Part shown: one piece after another, positions 8,501 through 16,529 of the stretch
Layout: every line of letters begins with the position of its first letter
Numbering within the stretch: the first letter of the stretch is position 1
NCBI GenBank assembly: GCA_902788035.1
Contig: CADAIL010000019.1
Span: 1 to 52,844, forward strand
Direction of reading: 5' to 3'
DNA from: an uncultured Lachnospiraceae bacterium
GTDB lineage: Bacteria > Bacillota > Clostridia > Lachnospirales > Lachnospiraceae
Length of the DNA: 52,844 bases
The notes under the pieces: generated by a model
Told to the model about the DNA's origin: nothing
Databases searched by the model: none
The model's input: the letters and a program-made list of their open reading frames with translations, nothing else
Translations under genes and position numbers: made by a program

Positions 8501-8830
8501 GACCTGCACGAGGATTATATAAGACCTCAGGAAAACGGCAGCCACACCGGCTGCGACTATGTCCGCCTTGAGGGTGACGGGCTCGCCTTCACGGCAGCGA
8601 CCGGAGATGAGAACACCTTCTCATTCAACGCTTCGGTCTACACGCAGGAAGAACTTGAGACGAAACGCCACAATTACGAGCTTACTCCGTGCGGTTCTAC
8701 AGTCCTGTGCATCGACCATAAGATGGCCGGCATCGGATCAAAGAGCTGCGGACCGGACCTTTCCAAGGAATATCGGGTCGATGCAGACAGTTATCATTTT
8801 GTGTTCCTTATGAGACCGGATACTGTCTGA
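5561..8830 (+). CDS. lacZ: Beta-galactosidase, glycoside hydrolase family 2 (LacZ type)
   Basis: 1089 residues, GTG start with AAAGGAGG 8 bases upstream. It hydrolyses lactose and other beta-galactosides in the cytoplasm; no signal peptide is seen. The domain order is that of LacZ: jelly-roll sugar-binding domain (about 60-230), immunoglobulin-like domain, TIM barrel with RGVNRHESDP, acid/base E488 in WSMGNEC and nucleophile E559 in LVEYCHSMGNG, then the C-terminal beta-galactosidase small-chain domain. Two low-complexity insertions are unusual: three 10-residue units at 265-294 and about 2.6 units of 11 residues at about 777-803. Both sit between domains. The symporter gene follows 233 bases downstream on the same strand. 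Confidence 0.95.
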   Translation: MLVPRLYEDLSVLHQNTMPVHSYFIPTSTPPRTLSALPPREDSDRLQMLSGIAWNFRYYSSIHELREAFYLPDFKPDDAWKEEVVPFCWQMKGYDEHQYTNNRFPFPFDPPYVPQHNPCGAYTHTFTWHKDPDAPCTFLFFEGVDSCFYVWLNGNYVGYSQVSHYVSEFDVTDYLTEGENHLAVLVLKWCDGSYLEDQDKFRMSGIIRDVYLLNRPKNRITDYVITTDLSEDLRTADLNIKFTFSGEPIPVSLKLFENPESGSNDSETPKTRSADSEAPETGNADSEAPETGSAARTILEASLSGESEIHLGVKDPLLWNAETPNLYTLIIETEHETITERVGFRSVCLKDGVVYLNGAPIKFRGVNRHESDPVTGEVQSRSRIEQDLYMIKKYNFNGVRASHYPNVPYFYQICDELGFYVIDEADNESHGTGSLSYNEDDYNERMRLAHVRIADNPDFILPTLDRVRSMVLMNRNRPCVLVWSMGNECGYGCTFEESLKWTKTVDPTRLTTYESAYYAAFDREYDMSNIDLYGRMYPPFSDVTDYLAKDPEKPLLLVEYCHSMGNGPGDFKEYRDLTEKYPRLCGGYVWEWCDHGIYKGVAENGKAMYWYGGDHGELQHDDNFCLDGLVYPDRTPHTGLLEFKNVHRPLRASYDPAEGMLTIGNYLDFLDLSPYVRADYSLTLDGEEIAHGSLSLPPVPPHGYAKVPLTLDIPEKGRCFLCVTYILTKPLKGMPAGHELGFDDIEIQTVDERNQKALAMFASVKRVPATNSKSENAASAAAPESEAAASAAAPESETAASAALPTVTERGTDLIIEGSGFAYTLDTLSGRFTSLVTNGREMLTKPVDFNLWRAPTDNDQPLTERWKFERLDHTVTRAYSAAWENKADAVVIRIKQSVAAMSVQPIIRVDTICSIYPDGTIKLECSALKDREFLTLPRLGLRLFLDPALGDVTYYGIGPHESYIDKCRSGKHGIYHSSVADLHEDYIRPQENGSHTGCDYVRLEGDGLAFTAATGDENTFSFNASVYTQEELETKRHNYELTPCGSTVLCIDHKMAGIGSKSCGPDLSKEYRVDADSYHFVFLMRPDTV
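6353..6442 (+). repeat. In-frame 30-bp tandem repeat, three copies, inside lacZ
   Basis: Three consecutive 10-codon units encode DSETPKTRSA, DSEAPETGNA and DSEAPETGSA. The last two are nearly identical in DNA, so the expansion is recent. LacZ relatives do not normally have this stretch. Confidence 0.85.
7889..7970 (+). repeat. In-frame 33-bp tandem repeat, about 2.6 copies, inside lacZ
   Basis: Units of 11 codons (pattern AASAAAPESEA) are repeated almost perfectly in DNA. The stretch is an Ala/Ser/Glu linker just before the last domain. Confidence 0.85.
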
Positions 8831-8849
8831 ACAATTACTGGAGGTCCCA

Positions 8850-8935
8850 TTTGCGAGACCTGACGCGGTATTCGGTTCAGCGTCAGTTAATTTAAGTCAT
8901 CCCGGCAAGACCCAGAGCCGAAATCAGGTCGTTGT
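8850..8935 (+). repeat. Structured intergenic repeat, degenerate copy D
   Basis: Twenty bases after the lacZ stop, the order GCGAGACC, TGACGCGG, ATTCGG, TTCAGCGTCAGTTAA and AGCCGAAAT matches the first part of copy A (3249-3330) with substitutions. The outer ATTCGG/CCGAAT pairing is kept, and the inner stem is weakened. Confidence 0.5.
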
Positions 8936-8950
8936 TAGGCTATAACTCAT

Positions 8951-9034
8951 ACCTTTCGTAGGCAAGACCCGGCGGGAGCACGCATAAGTGAGTACCGTTC
9001 CGATAAAGCTGCTCCCGCCACGGGCGCGAAAGGT
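8951..9034 (+). other. Long two-part hairpin upstream of the sugar symporter gene
   Basis: ACCTTTCG (8951-8958) pairs with CGAAAGGT (9027-9034), and GGCGGGAGCA (8971-8980) pairs perfectly with TGCTCCCGCC (9010-9019). The structure sits 29 bases before the symporter start codon in the lacZ-symporter transcript. It could protect or attenuate the downstream message. There is no T-run directly after it. Confidence 0.55.
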
Positions 9035-9063
9035 TCTACAGATTTATTTTTAAGGGGGTTACC

Positions 9064-10443
9064 ATGAAAGAAGAGAAAACATATTTGAAATGGTATAACA
9101 AAGTCGGTTACGGATCCGGAGATATTGCGGGCAATGTTGTATACGCCCTGCTGTCTGCATTTGTAATGATCTTCCTGACCGACACGGTCGGCATGAACGC
9201 CGGCATCGTCGGCACACTGATTGCCGTATCAAAGCTCTTTGATGGTGTGAGTGATATTTTCTTCGGTTCTCTGATCGACAAGACACATACGAAAATGGGC
9301 AAAGCCCGGCCATGGATGTTCTACGGCTTCTTCGGCTGCGCCATCTGCCTTGTCGCCATCTTCTGCATCCCGGCAGACATTAGCGCGACAGCCCAGTACG
9401 CATGGTTCTTTATCGCTTACACGCTCCTCAATGCCGGCTTCTACACAGCCAACAATATCGCCTACTCCGCACTGACCGCTCTTGTCACAAAGAATAATCA
9501 TGAGCGTGTTGAGATGGGCTCCATCCGATTCATGTTCGCTTTCGGCACCAGCATGCTGATCCAGACAATCACCGTCGGCATGGTCGCATATTTCGGCGGA
9601 GGCGCGGGAGCATGGCGCACAGTAGCTATCATCTACGCGATCGTCGGTATCATTTCCAACAGCCTTTCCGTCTTCTCCGTCAGGGAGCTGTCACCGGAAG
9701 AACTGGCTGAAGATGAAGTCAAAAAGGAAGTGACCGAGGAGGAGAAATACACTCTGATCGACGCGTTCAAGCTTCTCATTAAGAACAAATATTACCTGAT
9801 GATCTGCGCCTCCTACATCCTGATGCAGATTTATTCCGCCACTCTCAACATGGGTATCTACTTCATGACCTACGTCCTGAAGAACGCCAACCTGCTCGGA
9901 GTTTTCTCCTGGGCGATCAACATCCCGATGATCATCGGTCTTCTGTTCACTCCGACCCTTGTTGCCAAGTGGGGCGGCATGTACAAGCTGAACCTCACCG
10001 GTTATACGATCGGCACGCTGGGAAGACTGGGCGTCGTCATCGCCGGCTACCTCGGCTCCGTTCCGCTGATGCTGGCATGTACGGCCATCGCCGCTTTCGG
10101 TATGAGCCCGCTGCAGGGTGACATGAACGCCCTGATTGCTACCTGCTCAGAGTACACCTACCTTACCAGCGGCAAGCGCGTTGACGGAACCATGTACTCC
10201 TGTACATCCCTCGGCACCAAGCTCGGCGGCGGTATCGGCACAGCCCTTGCAGGCTGGCTGCTTGCCTTCTCCGGTTACGTCGGCGGCGCGGCAGTGCAGA
10301 GCGCTTCCTGTATTAACATGCTTCACATCATGTATCTCTGGATGCCGATGTGCTTCAACCTTCTGATCACTCTGATCCTCACGAGACTTAATGTTGAGAA
10401 GGCCAACGAGGATCTGAGAAAACAGCTGGGACACGTTGAATAA
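9064..10443 (+). CDS. GPH-family sugar:cation symporter (LacS/MelB type)
   Basis: 459 residues, ATG with AAGGGGG 7 bases upstream. Twelve hydrophobic segments are expected, and the pattern is visible throughout. Family marks are KVGYGSGDIAGN at the N terminus, DGVSDIFFGSLIDKTHTKMGKARPW in the loop between helices 2 and 3, and the central cytoplasmic loop around 210-235, rich in Glu and Lys. It lacks the C-terminal IIA-like regulatory domain of the streptococcal LacS. Directly downstream of lacZ on the same strand, it most likely imports lactose or another galactoside with H+ or Na+. Confidence 0.88.
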   Translation: MKEEKTYLKWYNKVGYGSGDIAGNVVYALLSAFVMIFLTDTVGMNAGIVGTLIAVSKLFDGVSDIFFGSLIDKTHTKMGKARPWMFYGFFGCAICLVAIFCIPADISATAQYAWFFIAYTLLNAGFYTANNIAYSALTALVTKNNHERVEMGSIRFMFAFGTSMLIQTITVGMVAYFGGGAGAWRTVAIIYAIVGIISNSLSVFSVRELSPEELAEDEVKKEVTEEEKYTLIDAFKLLIKNKYYLMICASYILMQIYSATLNMGIYFMTYVLKNANLLGVFSWAINIPMIIGLLFTPTLVAKWGGMYKLNLTGYTIGTLGRLGVVIAGYLGSVPLMLACTAIAAFGMSPLQGDMNALIATCSEYTYLTSGKRVDGTMYSCTSLGTKLGGGIGTALAGWLLAFSGYVGGAAVQSASCINMLHIMYLWMPMCFNLLITLILTRLNVEKANEDLRKQLGHVE

Positions 10444-10445
10444 CA

Positions 10446-10560
10446 TTCAAGTCTCGCTCGCGAGACTTGGCGCGGGAATCGGGTCAGCGTCAGCTGACAT
10501 AAATCCAAAACGAATCCCTACGCATAGCGTTTATCACAGTGGAGGATTCCCCACTGAGAT
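10446..10560 (+). repeat. Structured intergenic repeat, copy C
   Basis: It begins three bases after the symporter stop. It has the same CAAGTCTCGC/GCGAGACTTG palindrome and GTCAGC/GCTGAC stem as copy A, then a shortened 3' part with CAGTGG/CCACTG only. It is an internally deleted member of the family. Confidence 0.7.
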
Positions 10561-10667
10561 AATAAATAATGCCCCCCGTGCATAATTCAAGGCTGCCGCA
10601 TCTGCGTATGACTCGGACCTGCAATATCCGAAAACATCTGCGGCTGCGACAGCCGGCACCTCGAAAA

Positions 10668-10743
10668 AAACAGAGGCTGTCACATCAGGAAACCACACCG
10701 TCAAATGAAGCGGTGTCGGTTACTGATGTGGCAGCCTCTGTTT
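10668..10743. terminator. Bidirectional terminator between converging genes
   Basis: AAACAGAGGCTGTCACATCAG (10668-10688) is complementary to CTGATGTGGCAGCCTCTGTTT (10723-10743) with one mismatch. An inner stem is ACACCG/CGGTGT. Runs of A before and T after it suit termination in both directions. It lies between the symporter (+) and the gene at 10808 (-). Confidence 0.75.
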
Positions 10744-10807
10744 ATTGTCTGCTTATTTTCTGCGTTATCTGCTCTCTCTACGTTCCCCATCTGTGTTCCG
10801 GGATTTA

Positions 10808-11497
10808 TTATTCTTCCTGCTCTTCCTGACCACCTGCGACGCCGTACATATGCTGAAGAACTACCCTTCGCATCGTCTCATCACCGAAATGGTTCCGCAT
10901 TGTATCGACCGCGGGACCTTTATTGGAAACAAGCTTCTCGGCATATTCGCGGTTCTTTGCCAGCTTGGCTTCCTCATCACAATCCGGCGCTTCCGCAAGG
11001 AGCTTCAGATAGGTTGCCAGATAATCCTTCTGTGCCCGCTTGAACGGCTCTTCAAGTCCCTTCCCGGCTTTCGCGTAGCTGAACGGATAGCGGATGCTGT
11101 CATACCAGTGCGGTTCACTTTCGATATTACTGAGAGCGCTGTCCCGGTCGAGCAGTTCCTTGAACTCCATCTGCACTTCGTCCCCAAGAGGCTCAAGCTG
11201 CGTGTCATAAATTTCAATGAGCAGCGTATCCTTACCAAAGGCGGTGACCCTGTCCATGTTGAAGAGAGGAACATCCTTCTTCATCGGGCTGATGACGATT
11301 GTCTCCATGGTCATGAGACCTCCGAAGGCTTTCAGCGTCATTGCGCAGAGGTGTCCGACATTTTCAAGCTCGTAGCTGTGCACGGCGAAATTAAGACCGA
11401 AATGGCTGAGATGCCTGTCATCGCCGATATCATTTTCCGTATATGAAAAATTTTCTCTGATCTGGCGGAGTGCGGGTCCGCATAATTTTGTCTTCAT
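10808..11497 (-). CDS. Protein of unknown function, about 229 residues
   Basis: Start set at ATG 11497 because GGAGG lies 9 bases upstream; frames upstream to 11545 lack a site. It is a soluble protein with an acidic C terminus (GGQEEQEE). The central part (METIVISP, DVPLFNMDRVTAFGKDTLLIEIYDTQ) has the alternating pattern of a central beta-sheet. It faintly recalls ferredoxin-dependent bilin reductases, where a substrate-facing strand is followed by a hydrophobic IE/ID strand, but I do not regard that as established. It is a monocistronic gene between two terminators. Function unknown. Confidence 0.65.
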   Translation of the reverse strand: MKTKLCGPALRQIRENFSYTENDIGDDRHLSHFGLNFAVHSYELENVGHLCAMTLKAFGGLMTMETIVISPMKKDVPLFNMDRVTAFGKDTLLIEIYDTQLEPLGDEVQMEFKELLDRDSALSNIESEPHWYDSIRYPFSYAKAGKGLEEPFKRAQKDYLATYLKLLAEAPDCDEEAKLAKNREYAEKLVSNKGPAVDTMRNHFGDETMRRVVLQHMYGVAGGQEEQEE

Positions 11498-11588
11498 GTC
11501 TCTAAGCCTCCATTTCATGGTGCCACCAATGATCCAGCATCTCAATCATAGACTATTTTGACCACCTCGGCAAGACATAACCCAGACA

Positions 11589-11638
11589 CAAAAAACACTC
11601 CGCAGGCATCTCCGGAACACTTCCGGTGATACCTGCGG
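11589..11638 (-). terminator. Rho-independent terminator of the mtlA operon
   Basis: On the minus strand CCGCAGGTATCACCGGAAG pairs with its near complement over 11600-11638 and is followed by GTGTTTTTT. It sits 40 bases after the mtlA stop. Confidence 0.85.
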
Positions 11639-11677
11639 GAGGAGGGGGGTCCTATATTTAATGAGTGATTGCCTTAT

Positions 11678-13552
11678 TTATGAGAGCTTGTCCATGATCC
11701 AGTCGATGTCGTTCGTTGTCTTCATCTTCTCGAGGACTTCCTCATCATCGAGGCAGTCAGCGATCTTGCCGAGCAGGTCAAGATGCTCATCGCCGATACC
11801 TGCGATACCAAAGACAAGCTGAGCCTTCTCATCGCCGAAGTCTACGCCTTCCGGATACTGAATCATTGTGATGGCTGTCTTCTTGACAGTGCCCTTAGCC
11901 TGAGATGTGCCGTGCGGGATCGCAATGCCCATGCCCATGTAAGTGCTGACCAGACGCTCTCTCTCGAGCATTGCGTCGATGTACTGCGGTTCAACAGCGC
12001 CTCTTTCGACCAGAAGCTCGCCGGCTTTGCGGATTGCTTCTTCCTTGGTTACAGGCGGCTGATTGAGCAGGATGCTCTCACGAACGATGACATCCTTCTT
12101 CATGCCCTTGGTAGCTGTCTCAAGCATCTCATCAACTGCGCTCTTCTCCGGCTCTTCTGCAGCCATAGCGTCAAGAGTTGTGAGCTGTACATAAAGTGCA
12201 TCGAGTGCCGGATCGTTCAGGAAGTTGCCGATCGTTACGAGCTGAGCGTTCGGAGCGGACTTTCTTGCGCGGTCTGCAAGAGTTGTCTGTACGACTGCGA
12301 TATTGCACTCTGCCGGGATGTTGTCGACAGAAGTATTCTTTACAGTGATGTCAGGTCTGACGGCCTTGATACGGTTGCGGAACTTTGTGGCGCCCATTGC
12401 GGAGGAGCCCATGCCGGCGTCGCAGGCGAAGATGACCATGCGGACAGAAGCTGCATCTGTTACTGTAGATGTGCCCTTAGCCTGAGCCTTCATGTCAGCC
12501 ATCTGGCCCTGAGCATCTTCGATAGATGTTGTCGTGCTGGTTGCCTTAATGATGACGGATGCAATTGCGCAGGATACTGCTGCTGCAAGCAGGACACCAA
12601 TAAGGATGAACAGGATCTTGTCCTTCGGTGCCATAGCCATGAAAGCGATGATGGAGCCCGGTGAGGACGGTCCCTTAAGGCCGCAGCCTGTGATTGAGAA
12701 CCATGTGATGGCGCAGATGTTACCTACGATCGGAGCGATGATGACTACCGGGTTCATAAGTACATACGGGAAGTAGATTTCATGAATACCACCGAGGAAG
12801 TGGATGATGATAGCGCCGGGTGCGGAATCCTTTGTTGCTTTGTCTTTTGCGAACATCCAGTATGCAAGCAGAACGCCGAGGCCCGGGCCCGGGTTAGCTT
12901 CAAGCATGTACATGATGGACTGGCCGGCTGTCTTGACCTGCTCAGCGCCGATCGGTGTGAAGATACCATGGTTGATAGCGTTGTTGAGGAACAGGACCTT
13001 GGCAGGCTCGATAAAGATTGCAGCCAGCGGGAGAAGGTTGTTCTTGATAAGAACATCAACACCTGCGGTCAGAACTGCGAGGATTGCTGTCATGAACGGG
13101 CCGATTACATAGTAGCCGAAGATTGCGATCAGCATACCGATGATACCTACTGAGAAGTTGTTGATCAGCATCTCAAAGCCGGCCGGCATTCTTGTTTCCA
13201 TGAACTTGTCGAACTTCTTGATGACCCAGCCTGCGAACGGGCCCATAGCCATAGCGCCCATAAGCATCGGCTGTCCGTCTGTGCCGCCGACACCGGCGAT
13301 ACATCCGACGACTGCGATAGCGCCCATGACGCCGCCGCGGTCACCGCCGACCATCTTGCCGCCTGTGTAGGCGATCAGGATCGGGAGCAGATACGTGAGC
13401 ATGTACGGCTGAATGGATGCGAGCTGTGCGTTGGGCAACCAGCCGTCCGGGATGAACAGAGCTGTGATAAAGCCCCATGCGATGAATGCGCCAATGTTCG
13501 GCATGACCATGGCGGATAAGAATTTTCCAAATCTCTGAAGTGCGTTCTTCAT
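11678..13552 (-). CDS. mtlA: PTS mannitol-type permease EIICBA
   Basis: 624 residues, ATG with AAGGAG 7 bases upstream. This is the full three-domain enzyme of about E. coli MtlA length (637). The membrane EIIC (1-340) carries GGIHEIYFPYVL. EIIB has the phospho-cysteine C377 in FACDAGMGSSAMGA (E. coli C384). EIIA has the phospho-histidine H547 in GIAIPHGT (E. coli H554). It takes up a hexitol and releases the 1-phosphate inside the cell. Upstream in the operon is a SorE-like dehydrogenase rather than mtlD, so the substrate may be mannitol or a related polyol. Confidence 0.94.
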   Translation of the reverse strand: MKNALQRFGKFLSAMVMPNIGAFIAWGFITALFIPDGWLPNAQLASIQPYMLTYLLPILIAYTGGKMVGGDRGGVMGAIAVVGCIAGVGGTDGQPMLMGAMAMGPFAGWVIKKFDKFMETRMPAGFEMLINNFSVGIIGMLIAIFGYYVIGPFMTAILAVLTAGVDVLIKNNLLPLAAIFIEPAKVLFLNNAINHGIFTPIGAEQVKTAGQSIMYMLEANPGPGLGVLLAYWMFAKDKATKDSAPGAIIIHFLGGIHEIYFPYVLMNPVVIIAPIVGNICAITWFSITGCGLKGPSSPGSIIAFMAMAPKDKILFILIGVLLAAAVSCAIASVIIKATSTTTSIEDAQGQMADMKAQAKGTSTVTDAASVRMVIFACDAGMGSSAMGATKFRNRIKAVRPDITVKNTSVDNIPAECNIAVVQTTLADRARKSAPNAQLVTIGNFLNDPALDALYVQLTTLDAMAAEEPEKSAVDEMLETATKGMKKDVIVRESILLNQPPVTKEEAIRKAGELLVERGAVEPQYIDAMLERERLVSTYMGMGIAIPHGTSQAKGTVKKTAITMIQYPEGVDFGDEKAQLVFGIAGIGDEHLDLLGKIADCLDDEEVLEKMKTTNDIDWIMDKLS

Positions 13553-13620
13553 CGTTTTTCTCCTTCGTTTGTTAATCTGTAATAAAATGCATACCTGCTT
13601 TCAGCATATGATTTTTCCCT

Positions 13621-13647
13621 CTCCCGGGGCCATCCGGGTCCCGGGAG
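13621..13647 (-). other. Intercistronic hairpin between the dehydrogenase and mtlA
   Basis: CTCCCGGG (13621-13628) and CCCGGGAG (13640-13647) form an 8-bp GC stem with an 11-base loop. No T-run follows on the minus strand, so it is more likely an RNA-stability or processing hairpin than a terminator. Confidence 0.5.
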
Positions 13648-13670
13648 ATATAGGGAGGATTGGAATTAAA

Positions 13671-14927
13671 TTAGTCGAAATTGGCAAGCAGATACTCTTC
13701 TGCTTCCGGGCACCACAGTCCGTTGTGGGCGTCTACGATGTCAGCAAGGGCTGTGTATCTCTCATCTTCTTTGCCTTTCTCACGGAGTTCTGTCAGACCG
13801 ATAAGAGGCATTGTGATGTGGTTGTAAATAAGCTTCTTGCCGCCCGGGATCTTCGGAAGGTTGAGAATGGTCTCTGCTGCGGCGTCAAGACCGCCGATAT
13901 GTGTGACCATGACCGCCGGGTTGATGCGGCCTGCTGCTGTGAGCTCAAGGCACTCAACCATGTCTGCTGTATTTCCGCCGGTGGTTCCCATTACATGTGT
14001 TGAATTGTAATGTACATCGTAGAAATTCATCTTTGCGGAGAAGTTCGGGTCTGTCGGGCCTGCGAAGAAGTTCAGGCAGCCATCGCGTCCCAGCACCCCG
14101 CTGGACTGCTCAACGACTGCGCCTACCGGTGCGTAGCAGAGGACATCGTCAAATCCTGTGCCGCCTGTCATCTCACGCAGATATGCGACCGGATCTTCGA
14201 CGTTGCCTGTGTTTACAAAGTGAAGTTCAATGTTCCTTGCATCTGCCTCTTCCTGCGGGAAGAGCTCAGCTGCGCGGTCCAGTCTGTCCTGATTGACGTC
14301 TGTCACAACGATCATGCCCGGACGTCTGTCACAGTTCATTGCGTAGCTTAGAGCGCCGAGACCCATCGGGCCTGCACCTGCCATGATTGCAAGCTTTCCG
14401 CCTTCTTTGATGCCCATCTCATGTGTGTAAACGCCCATCTGGGTGTGATATGCCGCATGGAATGCGCCTACGCTGCAGGAGTACGGCTCTGCGAGTGAAG
14501 CTTCGTAGTAAGCTCTGCCCTTGTACTCGAGCAGGCATCCGAGCTCCATAACTTCTGCCGGAATGATGCAGTATTCAGCATTTCCGCCGAAGAACTCATA
14601 GGAATAACCCGGGCTCCACATTGTGCCTTTGTAGTTCAGAGCCGGCTGCAGAGTGAACTTCATGCCCGGTTTGAACTTATCCTGATGAGCCTTGCCGACC
14701 TTGACAATGTCACCGGCCATCTCATGGCCCATGATTGCCGGATGCTCAGCGACATCCTCATGAACTCTCTTGTGCTTTGTTCCGAGGATCGCGCATTTGT
14801 AAGTAGACATGCATACGCTGTCCGAAATGACCTTTACCAGAATCTCATCATCTTTGATTTCCGGTAATTCGAATTCATCAAGTCTTACATCATTAGCTGC
14901 GTGAAGTCTGACTGCTTTTACTTTCAT
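13671..14927 (-). CDS. Zinc-dependent medium-chain dehydrogenase, L-sorbose-1-phosphate reductase (SorE) type
   Basis: 418 residues, ATG with GGGAGG 6 bases upstream. The zinc-site glutamate motif GHE is at 67-69, a likely catalytic cysteine is C39, and the NAD(P)-binding loop AGAGPMGLG is near 183-191. Length and the long insertion around 95-130 resemble SorE, which interconverts L-sorbose 1-phosphate and glucitol 6-phosphate, rather than short alcohol dehydrogenases. As first gene of an operon with a mannitol-type PTS permease, it should oxidise the hexitol phosphate made by that permease. The true substrate is inferred, not seen. Confidence 0.75.
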   Translation of the reverse strand: MKVKAVRLHAANDVRLDEFELPEIKDDEILVKVISDSVCMSTYKCAILGTKHKRVHEDVAEHPAIMGHEMAGDIVKVGKAHQDKFKPGMKFTLQPALNYKGTMWSPGYSYEFFGGNAEYCIIPAEVMELGCLLEYKGRAYYEASLAEPYSCSVGAFHAAYHTQMGVYTHEMGIKEGGKLAIMAGAGPMGLGALSYAMNCDRRPGMIVVTDVNQDRLDRAAELFPQEEADARNIELHFVNTGNVEDPVAYLREMTGGTGFDDVLCYAPVGAVVEQSSGVLGRDGCLNFFAGPTDPNFSAKMNFYDVHYNSTHVMGTTGGNTADMVECLELTAAGRINPAVMVTHIGGLDAAAETILNLPKIPGGKKLIYNHITMPLIGLTELREKGKEDERYTALADIVDAHNGLWCPEAEEYLLANFD

Positions 14928-14956
14928 AGTAACCTCCCTTTCACAGTGCAGAATTT

Positions 14957-15004
14957 TGTTGTTTCAACTATGTTGCCCTGTCCTTTAGTTGTTGTTTCAA
15001 CTGT
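14957..15004 (-). promoter_or_regulatory. Repeated operator-like sites downstream of the hexitol promoter
   Basis: TTGTTTCAACT occurs twice here (starting near 14958 and 14991). Related forms (TTTGTCAACTG, ATTTCAACAG) lie at 15033 and 15068. On the transcribed minus strand the core is AGTTGAAACAAC. Two copies lie just after the predicted start of transcription and two flank the -35 region, which suits a repressor. No regulator gene is adjacent. Confidence 0.5.
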
Positions 15005-15011
15005 TGATGTT

Positions 15012-15040
15012 ATTGTATCAAAAGCATTTTCGTTTGTCAA
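15012..15040 (-). promoter_or_regulatory. Sigma-A promoter of the hexitol operon
   Basis: On the minus strand TTGACA (15040-15035) and TACAAT (15017-15012) are separated by exactly 17 bases, and the region around is AT-rich. The predicted start of transcription is near 15005, giving a leader of about 80 bases before the dehydrogenase start codon. Confidence 0.75.
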
Positions 15041-15248
15041 CTGTTATTTTGAAAGTTTTTAATTATTATTTCAACAGTTTTTATTTCTTAACTCCTTACG
15101 CGCTAAAGCATGTGTGTTTTATATGTGCATGTTTTACTGCAACCTCTTTCAGGCAAAATGATGTCTGTTACAAGCACAGAAATACTTTTATTGCAACAGG
15201 CCAAATTCACCTTCGGGTTCCGTCTTTACCGCTGCCGGGTCGATGCAC

Positions 15249-15276
15249 AAAAAAGCAGCCGCGAATGCGGCTGCTT
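15249..15276 (-). terminator. Rho-independent terminator of the symporter gene at 15303
   Basis: On the minus strand AAGCAGCCGC-ATTC-GCGGCTGCTT is a perfect 10-bp stem followed by TTTT. It ends the cysteine desulfidase-symporter transcript and also separates it from the hexitol operon promoter. Confidence 0.88.
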
Positions 15277-15302
15277 GTACAGACATTTTTTCATATAGCA
15301 TA

Positions 15303-16529
15303 TTATTTTAAGATGTCGCCGAGATTGGCCTCCTTGATGCCGTGCTTCTCAGCATAGCCTGTGAGGAACAGAGTAAGAGCGCCGTCGCCCGTGACGTTGC
15401 ATGCCGTTCCGAAGGAATCCTGCAGAGCAAAGATCGTGAGCATCAGAGCTGTACCTGTCTCATCAAATCCAAGAACGCCGGTGATAAGACCGAGAGAAGC
15501 CATGACTGTACCGCCCGGAACACCCGGTGCGCCGATTGCAAATACACCGAGGAGCAGGCAGAACAAAATCATCTTGCCCGGCGTCGGGAAGGAACCGTAA
15601 AGCATTTTGGAGACAGCCATGACGAAGAAGGTCTCAGTCATGACGGATCCGCAGAGGTGGATATTTGCAAAAAGCGGAATACCGAAGTTTACAAGATCCT
15701 TGCGCAGTGTGGGCACGGACTTTCTTGCGCATTCAAGCGCTACAGAAAGGGTAGCGGCACTGGACATCGTTCCGACAGCCGTCATATAAGCCGGGCCGTA
15801 ATTCTTTACGATATTCATCGGATTTCTTCCGGAGTACGCGCCCGCGATACCGTAGAGAAGCGTCATCCAGATATAATGGCCGATCATGACGATGACGATG
15901 ATGATCAGGAAGATCGGAAGCTGTTTTGTGATCGTTCCCTCGTAAGCCAATGTGCAGAATGTGCAGCCGATCAGGACCGGCAGCACCGGGATAACGAACT
16001 TGGTGACGATGCTGAGAACGATCTGCTGGAACTCTTCCAGAACGTCGGTGACGATCTTGCTCTTATTCCATGTGGCGGAAAGGCCGACAAGGACTGAGAA
16101 GAACAGCGCGGACATGACCGGCATGATCTGCGGAATCGTCAGTTCAAATACGACCGGCGGCAGTTCCTTAAGCCCGTCCACCTCAGGGCTGATGTTCAGG
16201 AACGGCAGAATTGTGAAGCCGGCACCTGTAGCGAAGAACGCAGCGCCAATCGACGAAAGGTACGCAATGATGAGCGCGACGACCAGCATGCGGGAAGCGT
16301 TATTGCCGAGCCTTGTAATGGACGGCGCAATAAAACCGATGATGATCAGCGGTACGCAGAAGTTGATGAACTGGCTGCTGATGAACTTCACTGTCACGAT
16401 GATGTTGAGCAGTGCGTTTGTGATCGCCGCCCCTTCAGCTGCGCTGAGCGCAAGGCCGACGCCGATACCTACGGCCAGCGCGACCAGAAGTCTGAATGGC
16501 AGGCTGTGTGTAAATCCTGTTTTTTCCAT
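15303..16529 (-). CDS. Dicarboxylate/amino acid:cation symporter (DAACS family)
   Basis: 408 residues from ATG at 16529, chosen because GGAGG lies 5 bases upstream; frames upstream lack a site. Multiple membrane helices are visible, along with the two family marks: the serine-rich re-entrant loop TMSSAATLSVALECA and the NVTGDGALTLFLTGY segment that contributes substrate and Na+ ligands. Known members carry glutamate, dicarboxylates, serine/threonine or cystine. It lies 195 bases downstream of a cysteine desulfidase gene on the same strand, which makes import of a cysteine-related or other amino acid plausible. Confidence 0.88.
   Translation of the reverse strand: MEKTGFTHSLPFRLLVALAVGIGVGLALSAAEGAAITNALLNIIVTVKFISSQFINFCVPLIIIGFIAPSITRLGNNASRMLVVALIIAYLSSIGAAFFATGAGFTILPFLNISPEVDGLKELPPVVFELTIPQIMPVMSALFFSVLVGLSATWNKSKIVTDVLEEFQQIVLSIVTKFVIPVLPVLIGCTFCTLAYEGTITKQLPIFLIIIVIVMIGHYIWMTLLYGIAGAYSGRNPMNIVKNYGPAYMTAVGTMSSAATLSVALECARKSVPTLRKDLVNFGIPLFANIHLCGSVMTETFFVMAVSKMLYGSFPTPGKMILFCLLLGVFAIGAPGVPGGTVMASLGLITGVLGFDETGTALMLTIFALQDSFGTACNVTGDGALTLFLTGYAEKHGIKEANLGDILK

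Noticed and set aside
10808..11497. Firm assignment as a bilin reductase
   Set aside because: Only one strand-turn pattern is reminiscent; no catalytic residues or pathway genes support it, so it was left as unknown.
13621..13647. GC-rich hairpin as a terminator between the dehydrogenase and mtlA
   Set aside because: The minus-strand sequence after the stem is AGGGAAAAATC, with no T-run, so termination is unlikely.
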